The translations under genes were made by a program, and so were the position numbers. Under the pieces are notes generated by a model. It was not told where the DNA came from, did not search any database, and saw only the letters and a list, made by a program, of their open reading frames with translations. From Microdochium bolleyi (lineage: Eukaryota; Ascomycota; Sordariomycetes; Xylariales; Microdochiaceae): 64,000 bases of DNA. The stretch spans positions 811,838-875,837 of the forward strand of contig KQ964251.1 of assembly GCA_001566295.1 (NCBI GenBank), written 5' to 3'. This document shows, in pieces, positions 36,156 to 47,118 of this stretch. Position 1 is the first letter of the stretch; each line of letters starts with the position of its first letter.

Positions 36156-36637
36156 ATGCAATTGTTCGAGCCTGCCGACATCAATTCGTTTTACCTTGGC
36201 AAGCTGCACCGAGCCGTACCCTCACGACTGAAAGCTCCCCCACGCCTGCAGCTTCCCAGCCTCTGTAGTTCCTGGAGCCTCCACCCACTCTGAAGTCCTC
36301 CCAATCGCGACACGGCAACGTCGAAAAGCTGGATCTGCCACCAATTTCGATATCGCAAGGTCGAGGGCGAATCTCATCTTGTTCTGGAGGGCCTGGACTG
36401 CATCGCGCGTCATATGCAGGTGAAAGACTGCCAGCTCTACCTTTCCCACACACCTTGTCAGTCCACTCGGCGGGTTCCTCTACACGAGCCAGCTCTGTTG
36501 GATCTTTGACGAATTTTGTTGGCGATTCGCGTTCGTCATATTCGTCAGCTCCTTCATCGAACGGGCCCAAGACTCCGTCGCCAAACCTACCCATCACAGG
36601 CTCCCTATCAGTGGGTGGCTACGATCAATACCCAGCA
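36156..36637 (+). promoter_or_regulatory. stuA leader with a possible upstream ORF or alternative N-terminal exons
   Basis: An ATG at 36156 opens a 45-codon frame ending at 36293, which could act as an upstream ORF. The StuA frame itself is open from 36269 (just after a TAG that also looks like a splice acceptor) to the canonical ATG at 36638. Splicing 36156-36215 to 36269 at a GTACCC donor keeps phase and would give a longer StuA. The leader could therefore be regulatory, coding, or both. In Aspergillus, stuA is known to use two promoters and upstream mini-ORFs. Confidence 0.4.
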
Positions 36638-38633
36638 ATGAATCAGGGACCCGCAGACATGTATTACTCGACGCAGCACATGTCGGCTGGGCCAACGCCG
36701 CAGCCGCAGACTGTCACGTCCAACGCGATGCCTCATTACGGCCACCATCAACCTACGTTATTGCAGCCTGGCCCTGCTCAGTACTCTGCCCCTCCGTACC
36801 AACAATATGGATACGCCAATGGCCTCGCGTCGCCTCAGACCGCCCCTCCGGCTGTCTCGAACCCAATGGGAGGCAACCAGCACGTTTTGCCATTGCCCAA
36901 TCAACCCGGTCTGCCCAACCAGTTCCAGGGCTTGGACACAACCGGTCAGGTTGCGCCGCCCGGGATGAAGCCTCGAGTGACCGCGACGCTTTGGGAAGAC
37001 GAGGGTAGCCTTTGTTTCCAAGTTGAGGCTAGGGGGATCTGCGTTGCGAGGCGCGAAGGTACGAACCAACCGTCATCCACCAACCATTTTAGGTTTCAAT
37101 TCTTGGACTAACAACGGCTTTTCAAGACAATCATATGATTAACGGTACCAAGCTTCTCAATGTTGCTGGAATGACTCGTGGACGCCGAGACGGCATTCTC
37201 AAGAGCGAAAAAGTCCGACACGTCGTCAAGATCGGCCCCATGCACCTCAAAGGTGTTTGGTACGTCATACTTTTTTGCTCAGTCCATTCGGACGATGACG
37301 GATTGATTGCTGACCTTGCTCCCACAGGATCCCCTTCGAGAGAGCGCTAGAGTTTGCGAATAAGGAGAAGATCACTGAGCTTCTGTACCCACTCTTTGTT
37401 CACAACATTGGGGCTCTGCTCTACCATCCTACAAACCAGAACAGGACCAACCAGGTCATGGCTGCGGCAGAGCGCCGAAAGCAGGAACAAAATCAGATGC
37501 GCAGCGGCTCTGGTAGCGCCCCTACACCTGGCAGCTCTTTGCCGTCGTTGCAGAACCATCACCACCACATGAGTCTTCCAGGGCCACAACCTCCCTTGGC
37601 CTCTCATCAGGGCGGCCGTCCTGGGCTGGATCGTGCGCACACCTTCCCTACGCCGCCTACCAGCGCTTCCAGCGTGATGGGTGCCATGGGTGCGTCAGAC
37701 AACTTCCAATGGAATCAGCAGGGGATGAACAACGCGCAAGGCGCAAACCCGATCTCGATCGACACCGGCCTGAGCAACACTGCTGCCGCACGCTCCATGC
37801 CCGCCACGCCTGCTACTACCCCACCTGGCGGATCTCTCCAGAGCATGCAGTCGTACCCACAGAGCACACAGTCCTACGACACATCACGAGGTGTATACAA
37901 CGGTTCTGCGGCGCAGCAGTCGCCGTACGCCTCCCACAACAGTCCCCAGGACAGGAGCATCTACGGCCAGCAAAACCAGTACATGAAGAGTGAGATGGGA
38001 CCTCCGACAGGACGTCCTGCTGGGTCAGCCGGCACTGAACACAACGATGTGAAACCCGCCAACGGCATGATGCATTCCGCCGACGGTGTCCACCATGCCA
38101 CTGGAGAAGATGAGGCTGAGCACGAGTCGGAGTATACGCATGACAGCGCTGCGTACGACTCGAACCGTAACGCTTACAACTACAATGCTCCCCAGGTTGC
38201 GCCAATTCAGACTGACCACCAGCACATCAACCCAGACATGACCGGCTCTCCTGGCCACCAAGCTGGGTCTGGCAGGGCCACGCCTCGCACAGCATCCGCC
38301 CCACAACAGTACTACTCGCAGCAAGCTGGCTACAACACGCCGCCAAGAATGCCCTCCACCTCGAGTAGCTTGTACAACGTAATGACCAATGACCGTGGGC
38401 CGACCAACGGCGCGCCGACAGATGTGTACGGCTCGCAGGGCGACCTGGGTGCTCCGATGCAGAACGGCTATGTGCCGCAGGTGCTGGGGAGCGCGGGCAG
38501 TTTGAAACGCGGCCGCGATGATGACGGTCCTGGAATGGATCTGAAGCGTCGCAAGACTATGATGGACGGCCCGACGATGCCTACGCCCAACTACGACATG
38601 AACCGCCCAGCATCGGTTTCTGCACGACGATGA
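36638..38633 (+). CDS. stuA: APSES transcription factor StuA / ASM-1
   Basis: StuA-type APSES proteins are nuclear regulators of conidiophore, ascus and hyphal development and often of secondary metabolism. Exons: 36638-37058, 37127-37259, 37328-38633, giving 619 residues; the introns are both 68 nt. The N-terminus MNQGPADMYY is the usual one. The APSES/KilA-N DNA-binding domain (about residues 112-220) begins KPRVTATLWEDEGSLCFQVE and includes DNHMINGTKLLNVAGMTRGR and the HLKGVWIPFERALEFA helix; both introns fall inside this domain. The rest is low-complexity (Gln, Ser, Pro, Asn-rich), with a bipartite NLS near residues 577-592 (LKRGRDD...DLKRRK). It sits after the 18-kb gene-free region, which is common for developmental regulators with complex promoters. 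A longer N-terminus is possible (see the leader entry). Confidence 0.97.
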
Positions 38634-40511
38634 TCTTGTGGAAATCACCACAACTCACACGCCTGAGACGCGCCACGGACCTTCCAGATTTTTTATCTCA
38701 TTGTTTGTATTTGGCGCGCAACGATTCATCATTCCGCTCAGATACGATGACGAACCTAACGATCTGTTTCTCGCTCTTTCTGGATGCCGCTCGCCTCCTG
38801 TGTACATGGCTCACGACCTGACGCGCTGCATGGGAAGAGGCTTAATTCCGGATATCTTTTGACTTTCTTATTTGCGCCCGAGGAACCTGATTCGACTAGG
38901 AGTTCGCAGCCACACGAAACACGGAGCACTTGAGCAACGCAGATGACGACCCCGTCTATTATGAACCTAGGCGGGGTTTAATGTTTACGACCCCCAAAAA
39001 GGCAGTACTGCATGCTTTTCTGCTCTTTTGGTCGGGCAGATCATGCACTTGGTCTTGACGAAAAACACATCAACATTCTTCTCTCCGGCGCACCAGCCGC
39101 TACTTTCTTAGCTTATGACCTCACGACGACCCATTTTCTCGACCATGTTATTTTTTTCTTCCATTTTGAGACAAATTCCTCATGCTTACCTGGCACCGAG
39201 TATGCGGTTGGCGACCTCGTCCGTGTTTCATGCAGGTGGACTGGCCGAGGGACTGCTGCATATGAGGGACGGGGACGGGTGGTGGAGGGGCTGGACAAGG
39301 CCATCTGATACTGCCAGCTGGACCAAAAGCCATTGCTCGATACACAGCGTACTTTAGACAAAGGTAGCGGCTCTACATATACTCATGCCTAACGCTGTTT
39401 TCGATACTTTTCCATTATTCTGTGCCACTTGATCCACATGTGCACCGGGCAGCAGCAATTGAATGAAGCGTGGAGAGGTGGCGAAAATCTTGCGGTTATT
39501 TGCCAGCATGTGTGGCCAGTGTTGGATCGGCGGCGTACTGATGTGATTGCTGCTCCAGGCCCTTGGCAGTTGGAGCTGGATTGGCGCGTGGGCCCATGGG
39601 AGACTAGAAGGCTGCGGCGCAACGGAGCATAGAAGAGCTGAGGGCTCGCGGCCGGGGCAATGGGAGGATGCAATCAAAAGAACTTGCTATTTAAGATGCC
39701 GGGCATCGCCATAGCCTCGACGTAGCCGAGGACAAGTGATAGTCTGCAAGTTGCAGCGTACCAGCATCAGAGCAGCGTCCAGCCGGCCGGGGTAACGGAG
39801 GTGCGGGGAAGGAGCTGGTGGATGGCGGACCCACTCGCCACCATGGAGACGAGCAACTACGCTTTGGAGTTTTGGGCCGAGCGGTCCAGAGCTTGCGGCT
39901 CCGCTGGCCCTAAAGCTTGCGGCAGAGACCTCTTCTGCACTGCAGATGAGAGTTCGTCGCCCGTTTCCCCGGGCTATTGGGGGGATCCTGATCGACCACT
40001 CAGAGGCGCAGGCAAGTCCCGGATAGCGGGTCCCGAGACCTGGGGAAGCTCCCCAACTTCCTCGGCACTGGGGCATTTGGCTGTCCGCAGGGCTGGGCTT
40101 GCATCACTGCCGTGTCGCCGAGCCCTGTGGGCAGTTCCGTCCGGGGTCGTTTCTCCTGGGAAATGTTATTATAATCAGCGGCGCGCCCGTCCTGCCGTTG
40201 GTGAAGCGAGGAATCGACTGAGCTGCATATGTTGGCTGACTGTTACCTTCGCATCGTTCGGAACACCCATTGCGCTTCCACAAAGTGCATGACCTGTTGG
40301 ACCGGCTGCCACATCAGAGACAAGGACCAAGCTGGCTGCAAACGCCTGCAAGATACAGCTCACCACGCCGGCAAGCGGACTTCGCGCAATCGCGATCAGG
40401 GCAGGGACCTTTTCACGTCGTGCAATCAGCCAAAGGCGTCCTCTCGACACCCACATCACACAACCGGGCTTCCGCGGCAAGAGCACCTCGTGCCTGGCAC
40501 CATCGCCCACC
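38634..40511. other. Intergenic, between stuA and the propionyl-CoA synthetase
   Basis: About 1.9 kb. It should contain the stuA 3' UTR and the promoter of the synthetase. The frames are short and domain-free. Confidence 0.5.
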
Positions 40512-43124
40512 ATGGCACCATCACCACCACTGCCGCACCCGCAGGACGAGGCGCACCGCGAGTCCATCGAGTCCCCCGAGGCCTTCTGGGGCCGGCAGGC
40601 CGAGCACCTGTACTGGCACCGCAAGCCCGACTCGGTGCTGCGCCAGACGACCAAGACCGTGGGCGCCACGGGCCAGGAGCACCCGCACTGGGAGTGGTTC
40701 TCCGGGGGCCAGATCTCAACCTGCTACAACTGCGTCGACCGGCACGTCCTTGCAGGCAACGGCGACAAGCCCGCCATCATCTGGGACAGCCCTGTGACCA
40801 AGGGCACCAAGAAGACGTTCACGTATGCGGAGCTGCTCGACGAGGTCGAGGTCATGGCAGGCGCTTTGAGGGAGGAAGGCATCAAGAAGGGTGACGTGGT
40901 GCTCGTCTACAGTTCGTATTGTCCCTGCGCTGACCCTCCCTATCTATTCCTCGACTGTACGTAAGTGGCCGAAAGACTGACACTGGCATAATGATAAAGT
41001 GCCAATGATCCCTGCCGCGCTGATCGGCATCCTCGCCGTCTCGCGTCTAGGCGCCGTACACGCCGTCGTGTTTGGTGGCTTCGGCGCCGAGTCGCTCGCC
41101 CAGCGCATCGAGGCATCCCGCCCCGCAGCCATCCTCACGGCGTCGTGCGGCATCGACGGTGGGAAGCCGCCGCTTAGCTACACACCTTTCATCCGGGACG
41201 CCGTCGACCTGTCCTCGCACAAGCCCCGCAGCGTCTTCGTCTGGCAGCGCGACGAGCTGCGCTGGAACCCAATCGACCCAGGTCGCGGGGAGATCAACTG
41301 GTTCAAGAAGGTCCGCAGCTGCCGCGCCCGGGGTATCCGGGCGGAAGCGGTGCCCGTCGACGCCAACGACCCGACATACATCATCTACACGAGCGGCACG
41401 ACGGGGACCCCGAAAGGTGTGGTGCGGGACGCGGGCGGCCATGCTGTGGGACTGCACTTGTCGATTAGCTACAAGTTCGACGTCCACGGGCCGGGGGATG
41501 TCATGTTCTGCGCGAGGTGAGTGCTGACTGCGGCTGGCCAAGGCGATCGTTTTGAGGTTCTGGGTTGTCTTTCGAAACACAGGAAACGCAGGATTACTAA
41601 CAGTCCGGCGGTCACTAGTGATATCGGGTGGGTCGTCGGGCACTCGTACATCCTCTACGCGCCGCTGCTCACCGGAGCGGCCACAGTGCTGCTCGAAGGC
41701 AAGCCGGTCGGCACGCCCGACAGCTCGACCTTCTGGAGGATCATCAGCGATTACAAGGTCACGACGCTATCTACTGCGCCAAGTAAGTCCAGCCTGTGTC
41801 TGATATCAAGGGCCCACATACATTTTGTTTTAAGCAGCACCTAACCGTGGCAACCACAGCTGCACTCCGCGCGATCAAGAAAGACGACCCGGATAACTCG
41901 CAGTTCCTCAAGTACGGCAAGAAAGGCGGCCTCAGGAGCCTGCGAGCCATATTTCTCGCCGGCGAACGCTCCGAGCCGTCCATTGTCACCATGTACCAGG
42001 AGCTGCTCGAGAAGTACGCGGCCCCGGGGGCTATGGTCGTCGACAACTGGTGGTCGTCCGAGTCCGGCTCGCCCATCTCGGGTATCAGCCTAGTACCGCA
42101 CGCCAGCAAGGACCGCAAGGCGGCGGCGGCACAGAAGAAGGAGCAGGAGAGGCCCAAGCCGCTGGCCATCAAGCCGGGCAGTGCCGGCAAGGCCGCACCC
42201 GGGTTCGACGTCCGGGTCGTCGACGATCAGGGCAAGGAGGTCAAGAGGGGCAGCATGGGCAACATCGTGCTTGGCCTGCCTCTCGCGCCGACTGGGTTCC
42301 GGTCACTTTGGGACGACGAGGAGAGGTTCTACAAGAGCTATCTGAAGAGGTTCGAGGGCAAGTGGGTCGATACTGGTGGTAAGTATTCCGTTCTTCACGG
42401 TCCGAGAGATGGCGTTGTCCGCTACATCTGCCGCTGAGGGAAATCACTTCACCACGGTCACGTACTGATAAGTGACAGATGCCGGCATGATTGACAAGGA
42501 CGGCTACATCTCCATCATGAGCCGGAGCGACGACCTCATCAACACAGCTGGTCATAGACTTTCTACAGGTATGTTCCTCAACCCGTCTTCTGCTCTGTTC
42601 TAGCCTGTCTCGCAGGCATATCCAACCAACTACGACAACTGTGATCTAACAATGGCCACTCCATGTGGAAAACAGGCGAGATCGAACAAGCGATCACAAG
42701 CCATCCCTCCGTCGCCGAGGCCTGCGTCGTCGGCATCCCGGACTCGCTCAAGGGCCAGCTGCCCTTCGCCTTCATCACGCTCTCCGTCGCGGGCGACGAG
42801 CACCCTGCCGGCGCCCTGCCCGACGCCGAGCTCGCGAACTCGATCCAGCAGCGCGTGCGCAAGCAGATCGGCGGCATCGCGACGCTGGGCGGCATAGTCC
42901 AGGGCAAAGGGATGATCCCCAAGACGCGCTCGGGCAAGACCCTGCGGCGCGTGCTGCGCGAGCTCGTCGAGAACGCGGTGCACGGCGAGTTCGACAAGGA
43001 ACTGCCCGTCCCCGCGACCGTCGAGGACGCGAGCGTGATCGATGTCGCGAGGACGCAGGTTAAGGAGTACTTCAGGGAGAAAGGGGACAAGCATCGCGCT
43101 ATCGAGGTGCGGGCGAGGCTGTGA
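40512..43124 (+). CDS. Propionyl-CoA synthetase (PrpE/ACSS3 type), probably peroxisomal
   Basis: This AMP-forming acyl-CoA synthetase activates propionate (and possibly acetate or other short acids) with ATP and CoA. Exons: 40512-40911, 41000-41516, 41619-41782, 41860-42378, 42479-42568, 42676-43124, giving 712 residues. The AMP-binding P-loop is TSGTTGTPKG (264-273). Other signatures are LVYMPMIPAALIG, VVFGGFGAESLAQRI and SDIGWVVGHSYILYAPLLTG. The catalytic lysine is K651 in RSGKTLRR. The N-terminal SPEAFWGRQAEHLYW and the SDIGWVVGHSYI segment resemble PrpE and ACSS3 more than FacA-type acetyl-CoA synthetase. The residues 387-440 region carries a charged Lys/Gln insert (AAAAQKKEQERPK). The protein ends in ARL, a PTS1-like tripeptide. 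No mitochondrial presequence is evident. The first donor, GTTCGT, is non-consensus but is the only one preserving LVYMPM. Confidence 0.93.
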
Positions 43125-45120
43125 TGGGGACCGGGTTTCGAAAGCAGGCAGACAGAGATCATGTTGTGGTCTTTGGGGATGGACACATTTATATCCCTTT
43201 GGTTTTCACGTGGCGTATGTGTACTAGTCCTTCTGCGCAGCGATAATCTAAATGCTTCTTTCCCTTGTACGAAGAAAAGTTCCATCGCCGCGCAGTTGTG
43301 GTGACGCGGTGAAGCATCAAGGATAAACGTGAGATGAGGTTTCGTCTGCCTCAATTCATGGAGGAGAAACCCGTTGTCAAGTTTATGCAACAATGCTCCC
43401 ACGGCTGACTTGCCCTTGCCAATTGCTCTCCCGTAGTGCTACCAGAACAACGGTGGATATGGCAGTGTGCCAGTGAGGGTGAACTGGCGTGACCACAGAG
43501 CGCCAATCTTTTACCAGGCAAAAGCTATCTTGTGTGGTGGGATCTCTTGCTAATCGTACATTGCACCTACACAACGCGCCAGCTCTGTGCTACAACTCTT
43601 GGAAAACCTAACGAGCTCAACCTTATTCGGGTAGTGGTTAAGATGACCTGATCTTCGCGCTTGGTGATCACGCAGGTGGTCATACTTTCATTGGGAGGCA
43701 GTGATATCTGCTCGCAATCACTTGCTTAATGATTTCAGAACTAGGAGTAGGACCCAACCGACTAGCGAGACACCCACCATGGACAAGATCAATATCCAAA
43801 CCAAGGAAGCTCGCATCCATAGCATGCACAGTTCTCAAAGGTTATTTTACGGGATGGGAAGTTGAACAGAGTTCTAGTACTGCCTTCCTCCTCTCTTGGC
43901 AGCCTCCAGCCAGGCGAGTTATGCAATGCCCGGAGCAATCCAAACTTCGGCGGCCAGCGCGCACGGCCACCATCGGCTCGGCCAGCCTTGTCGCAGACAT
44001 GACGTCCTTAGCTTACGAGCCTCGCACGGCGGTCATCTAGATCCTCTCCTAACGAGCCCATTCGCCTATTGAACCAAGCAAGCACTGGACTCGAGAGCCG
44101 AGGGCGGCCTCGGCCGGCGCAAGCGCAGCCCATCGCAATCTCACCCTGATCGCCGTCATCGACGCAAGGGATGAACATAGAGGTTTAGCGCTTCCGAACT
44201 GCCGACGCTTCGCCAGAACATCAGTAATCCTCACATGTCTCCTCCGCCTCGTCTCGAGTTCTGAGACAAGGTCATTTATCTGCCTATTCCATAGAAGGCT
44301 CCGGACCAGAGGTCCAGATTACCCAGACAGGTTAAAAGAAACCTGGCACAGACGCTCTCCCGCTTATTTCCTCGGCCTAGCGCTGCGGTCTTTCTTGTGT
44401 GTCTTGGACTGCTGACCAACTGACTCACGAGGACAATGAGAGCTGCACCTCGCAAGGTGAGACTGCGTGTCTCGCGGGACGACACGATTAGCTGAGTCAA
44501 AAGCATCAGCCGGGAGAAGGGCGAGAACTCAGCTTAAACTGCCGCTGCCGCAAGGGAGACTCAGACAACAGTGCTGTGAGACAGTACAAAACACGCGCAA
44601 AACAATGGAGAAGGAGCCGGCGGTTCCTGCATCATCTGCTCGTGACATCAGAATAGCTCAGAGGCCATCAGTCTTCGTGCCTGCCACCGATGGCGTTACG
44701 AGCACAATGTCCCGCGTCTTCCTTCCTTCTGGCGCCTGCCCATCTGAGAGACCAAGACACTCTAACCCAGCTCAGGCCATGGGCGATATTTACAGGCGCA
44801 GGTTCCAGGCCACGGCACATCTCGGGTCGCGCGGGCGGCTCAACCGAGACCCACGCGGCGCGGCCGTCATGTCTCAACCACACTGCAAAGTTTAAACGCC
44901 TTGTTTTTTTCTTTCCTTCCTACTCTTCCTCCAGTCCCTACTATCCGGAAATACGGCGTGCCGTCATCAAAGATAAAACCGTAACGTGCAAGCTTTCACA
45001 ACCAGAAAGTATGCGGAAGTATCGCGGAACGCTGCGCACGTGGCGAGAAATCTAAGTTTTTCCATAGGCGCGAGTATAATACACCGTTAGACTGAGAGCA
45101 AGGCTCGCTAGCTGCGCGCT

Positions 45121-45144
45121 TGCCTGCCTGCCTGCCTACCTGCC
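45121..45144 (+). repeat. (TGCC)n tetranucleotide repeat
   Basis: About six TGCC/TACC units. The same unit recurs 125 bp downstream. Confidence 0.85.
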
Positions 45145-45267
45145 AGCACGAGCCGCCGAGGGACGGAACTCCGCTGTGCGGTCCCTGTCACCGTCCGTCG
45201 TCATCATGGGGCCCGTGTAACTCGGCTGTCCGTGTCCCCTCTCCTGTTCGACACGAGATTGTAACCG

Positions 45268-45304
45268 GCCTGCCTGCCTGCCTGCCTGCTTGCTTGCTTG
45301 CTTC
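45268..45304 (+). repeat. (GCCT)5(GCTT)4 compound repeat
   Basis: A GCCT tract changes to GCTT by a C-to-T step in each unit. Together with the tract at 45121 it forms a pair of related microsatellites. Confidence 0.9.
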
Positions 45305-46440
45305 TTTTAACAGGCAGATCTAATCTCAGCGGTCTCAACCCGTCCAGCTGGCCAGCCCAGCTCAGCTCAAAACCTGACACTTGTCGTGTGAGACCTGCAT
45401 GTGATTGAAACTTGGTTGACCTTCGCCCCAAAACCTGGGCCGAAGCTACATCCAACGACCACGTCCATGTCTCACAAATATCAGAATGACACTGGGCCAA
45501 CGATCTTTCTCTCTCTCTCTCCCCCATCCATATTGCAAGTTGCGTTTGCGATATTGATAGGTCAAACGACTACCCCAGCCGGAGTGTTCTCGCATCCCTT
45601 GCTTCGGTAATGAATGTCCCGTTGCCAAAGTGTGGCGTGAGCATGGTGAGACAAGACAGTAGCTCTTGCTTGCCACGACGACGGCATGGACAAATAACCA
45701 AACAATACCAAACAAACGGGCAAACCGTGGAACTGTGCTCTGCAGCAATACCAATCAATGCTACACACCCACCGACAAGTCACACATTTTGTCACAAAAG
45801 CGCTTAGATGTGAACAGTCTTGAGGGGGGCTGCTGGACCAAAACTTGGCCTCCTAGCAATGTCTTTTGTGAGTTCTATCTAGACACTGGATGTTTGTCCA
45901 GAGGTGCCAATAAAACATCCAGCAAGCCGCCCAGTATAATGTAATATCCACGAATCTTTGTACCAGAAAAAGGTCGTTTGTGCAGTTGGGAGTCGTGTAC
46001 ATGAGGTGTCCGAAAGTCTGATCCACAGATCAAGATCGCAACATGCGTGCACATTTGAAACAAGCTTCTTGGGTGACGAGACGTCGGGTTTGGGAATGGT
46101 TTCTGTTGATTGTCAAAGAGAGGCAGAGAGCGCCCTCCCTATGTGGTCCATCCCGGTACTCGAAGTGTGGGACCGCACACAAAATCTGTCGGTAATCCTC
46201 TTTGGCGTGCTTTGATATCGTCCGTAGCACCGCGACAAGAAAGTACAAGAATCAAAATGAAGTCCTGCAATGCTATGCAAGATGCCGTGTTCCGTCTGTA
46301 AATATCCCTCCAAGGTCTATCCCGTGCCAAACCCATCCCAATAAGCAACTCCGGCTAGCTTTCCCGTCATGATTAAGTATTATAACGAACATAAAGAGAA
46401 TCGTAGGTCATTGACGTGAATGCGAAGCTGGTTAAGCTGC

Positions 46441-46957
46441 TTAGAGAGCGGCGGCGACAGCGGCGAGGACACCAGCCAGACCGGCAACCAGCTTGCCAGC
46501 AGCGGCAGTGGGGGGAGCGGCAGGGTAGGTGGGAGCCGGGGGGGTGACACCGCCAGTGGGCTTGTAGGTGGTGGTGGCAACGGTGGTGTTCTGGTGAACA
46601 GTGGGGTAGACCGGGTAGGTGGTAGGAGCAGGGGGAGCACTGCTAGGCAACGTGTTAGTCTTGGATGTTTCTATGGTGTTCACTGGTGGCTTACCAGTCG
46701 TGGCAGATGACTGACGAGGTGGTGTAGACCGGGGTGACAACAGTGACGTCGCAGTCAGTGATGGTCAGGGTGGTGGGCTCGGTGACCTCGTAGGTCTTGG
46801 TGCCGTAGGTCAGGGTGGTGGAACCAGGGCAGTAGACCTCAGTGGAGGTGATGACCGCGGTGGTGTACTGGGTGCCGTTGCTGGGAACGGGGTAGTTGAC
46901 CGGGTAGTTGGCGGAGACGCCAGCGGCAAGGGCGAGAACGGCGACGGCGAACTGCAT
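46441..46957 (-). CDS. Small GPI-anchored cell-wall protein, CCG-6-like
   Basis: This is a 154-residue secreted protein in two exons: 46957-46695 and 46642-46441. Residues 1-16 are a signal peptide (MQFAVAVLALAAGVSA). The mature part is Thr/Ser/Val/Tyr-rich with four cysteines (C43, C69, C85, C88) and the motif LTYGTKTYEVTEPTTLTITD, typical of the clock-controlled CCG-6 wall proteins of Sordariomycetes. A Pro/Thr-rich stalk follows (TGGVTPPAPTYPAAPP). The C-terminus is a hydrophobic GPI-attachment tail (LVAGLAGVLAAVAAAL) with a likely omega site in TAAAGK. The intron acceptor is a tandem TAGCAG, so either a Ser is included or not. It is probably covalently wall-linked and highly expressed: strong codon bias, a clear TATA box. 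The family name is by resemblance; the function of CCG-6 is not established. Confidence 0.83.
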
Positions 46958-47110
46958 TTTGACTGAGTTGTCGGGTATTAGGCTGAGGAGTATTATGTAG
47001 TTGGTTCGGTTAACGAATGAATGTGACTGGAAGTCAGGGTGTATTAGATAGTGAGTGTGTGGGTGAGGAGGGAAAGAGAAGGAGAAGATGATCAGGCCTG
47101 GCGGGATCGA

Positions 47111-47118
47111 CTTATATA
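47111..47118 (-). promoter_or_regulatory. TATA box of the GPI-protein gene
   Basis: The minus strand reads TATATAAG, about 155 bp upstream of the ATG at 46957. Position and consensus suit a strongly expressed structural gene. Confidence 0.55.

Larger units (their letters stand above)
43125..46440. other. Gene-free region with simple repeats
   Basis: 3.3 kb. It contains the 3' UTRs of two converging genes and two GCCT/GCTT repeats. A 96-codon ATG frame with a good start context (44605-44895) is the only candidate, and it has no recognisable feature. Confidence 0.45.

Noticed and set aside
36455..36637. StuA start at 36455
   Set aside because: The codon there is TTG, not ATG, so it cannot be the main start. 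The open frame itself is retained as a finding.
44605..44895. 96-codon ATG frame with good start context
   Set aside because: It shows no domain, no paralogue and no compositional signal beyond background.
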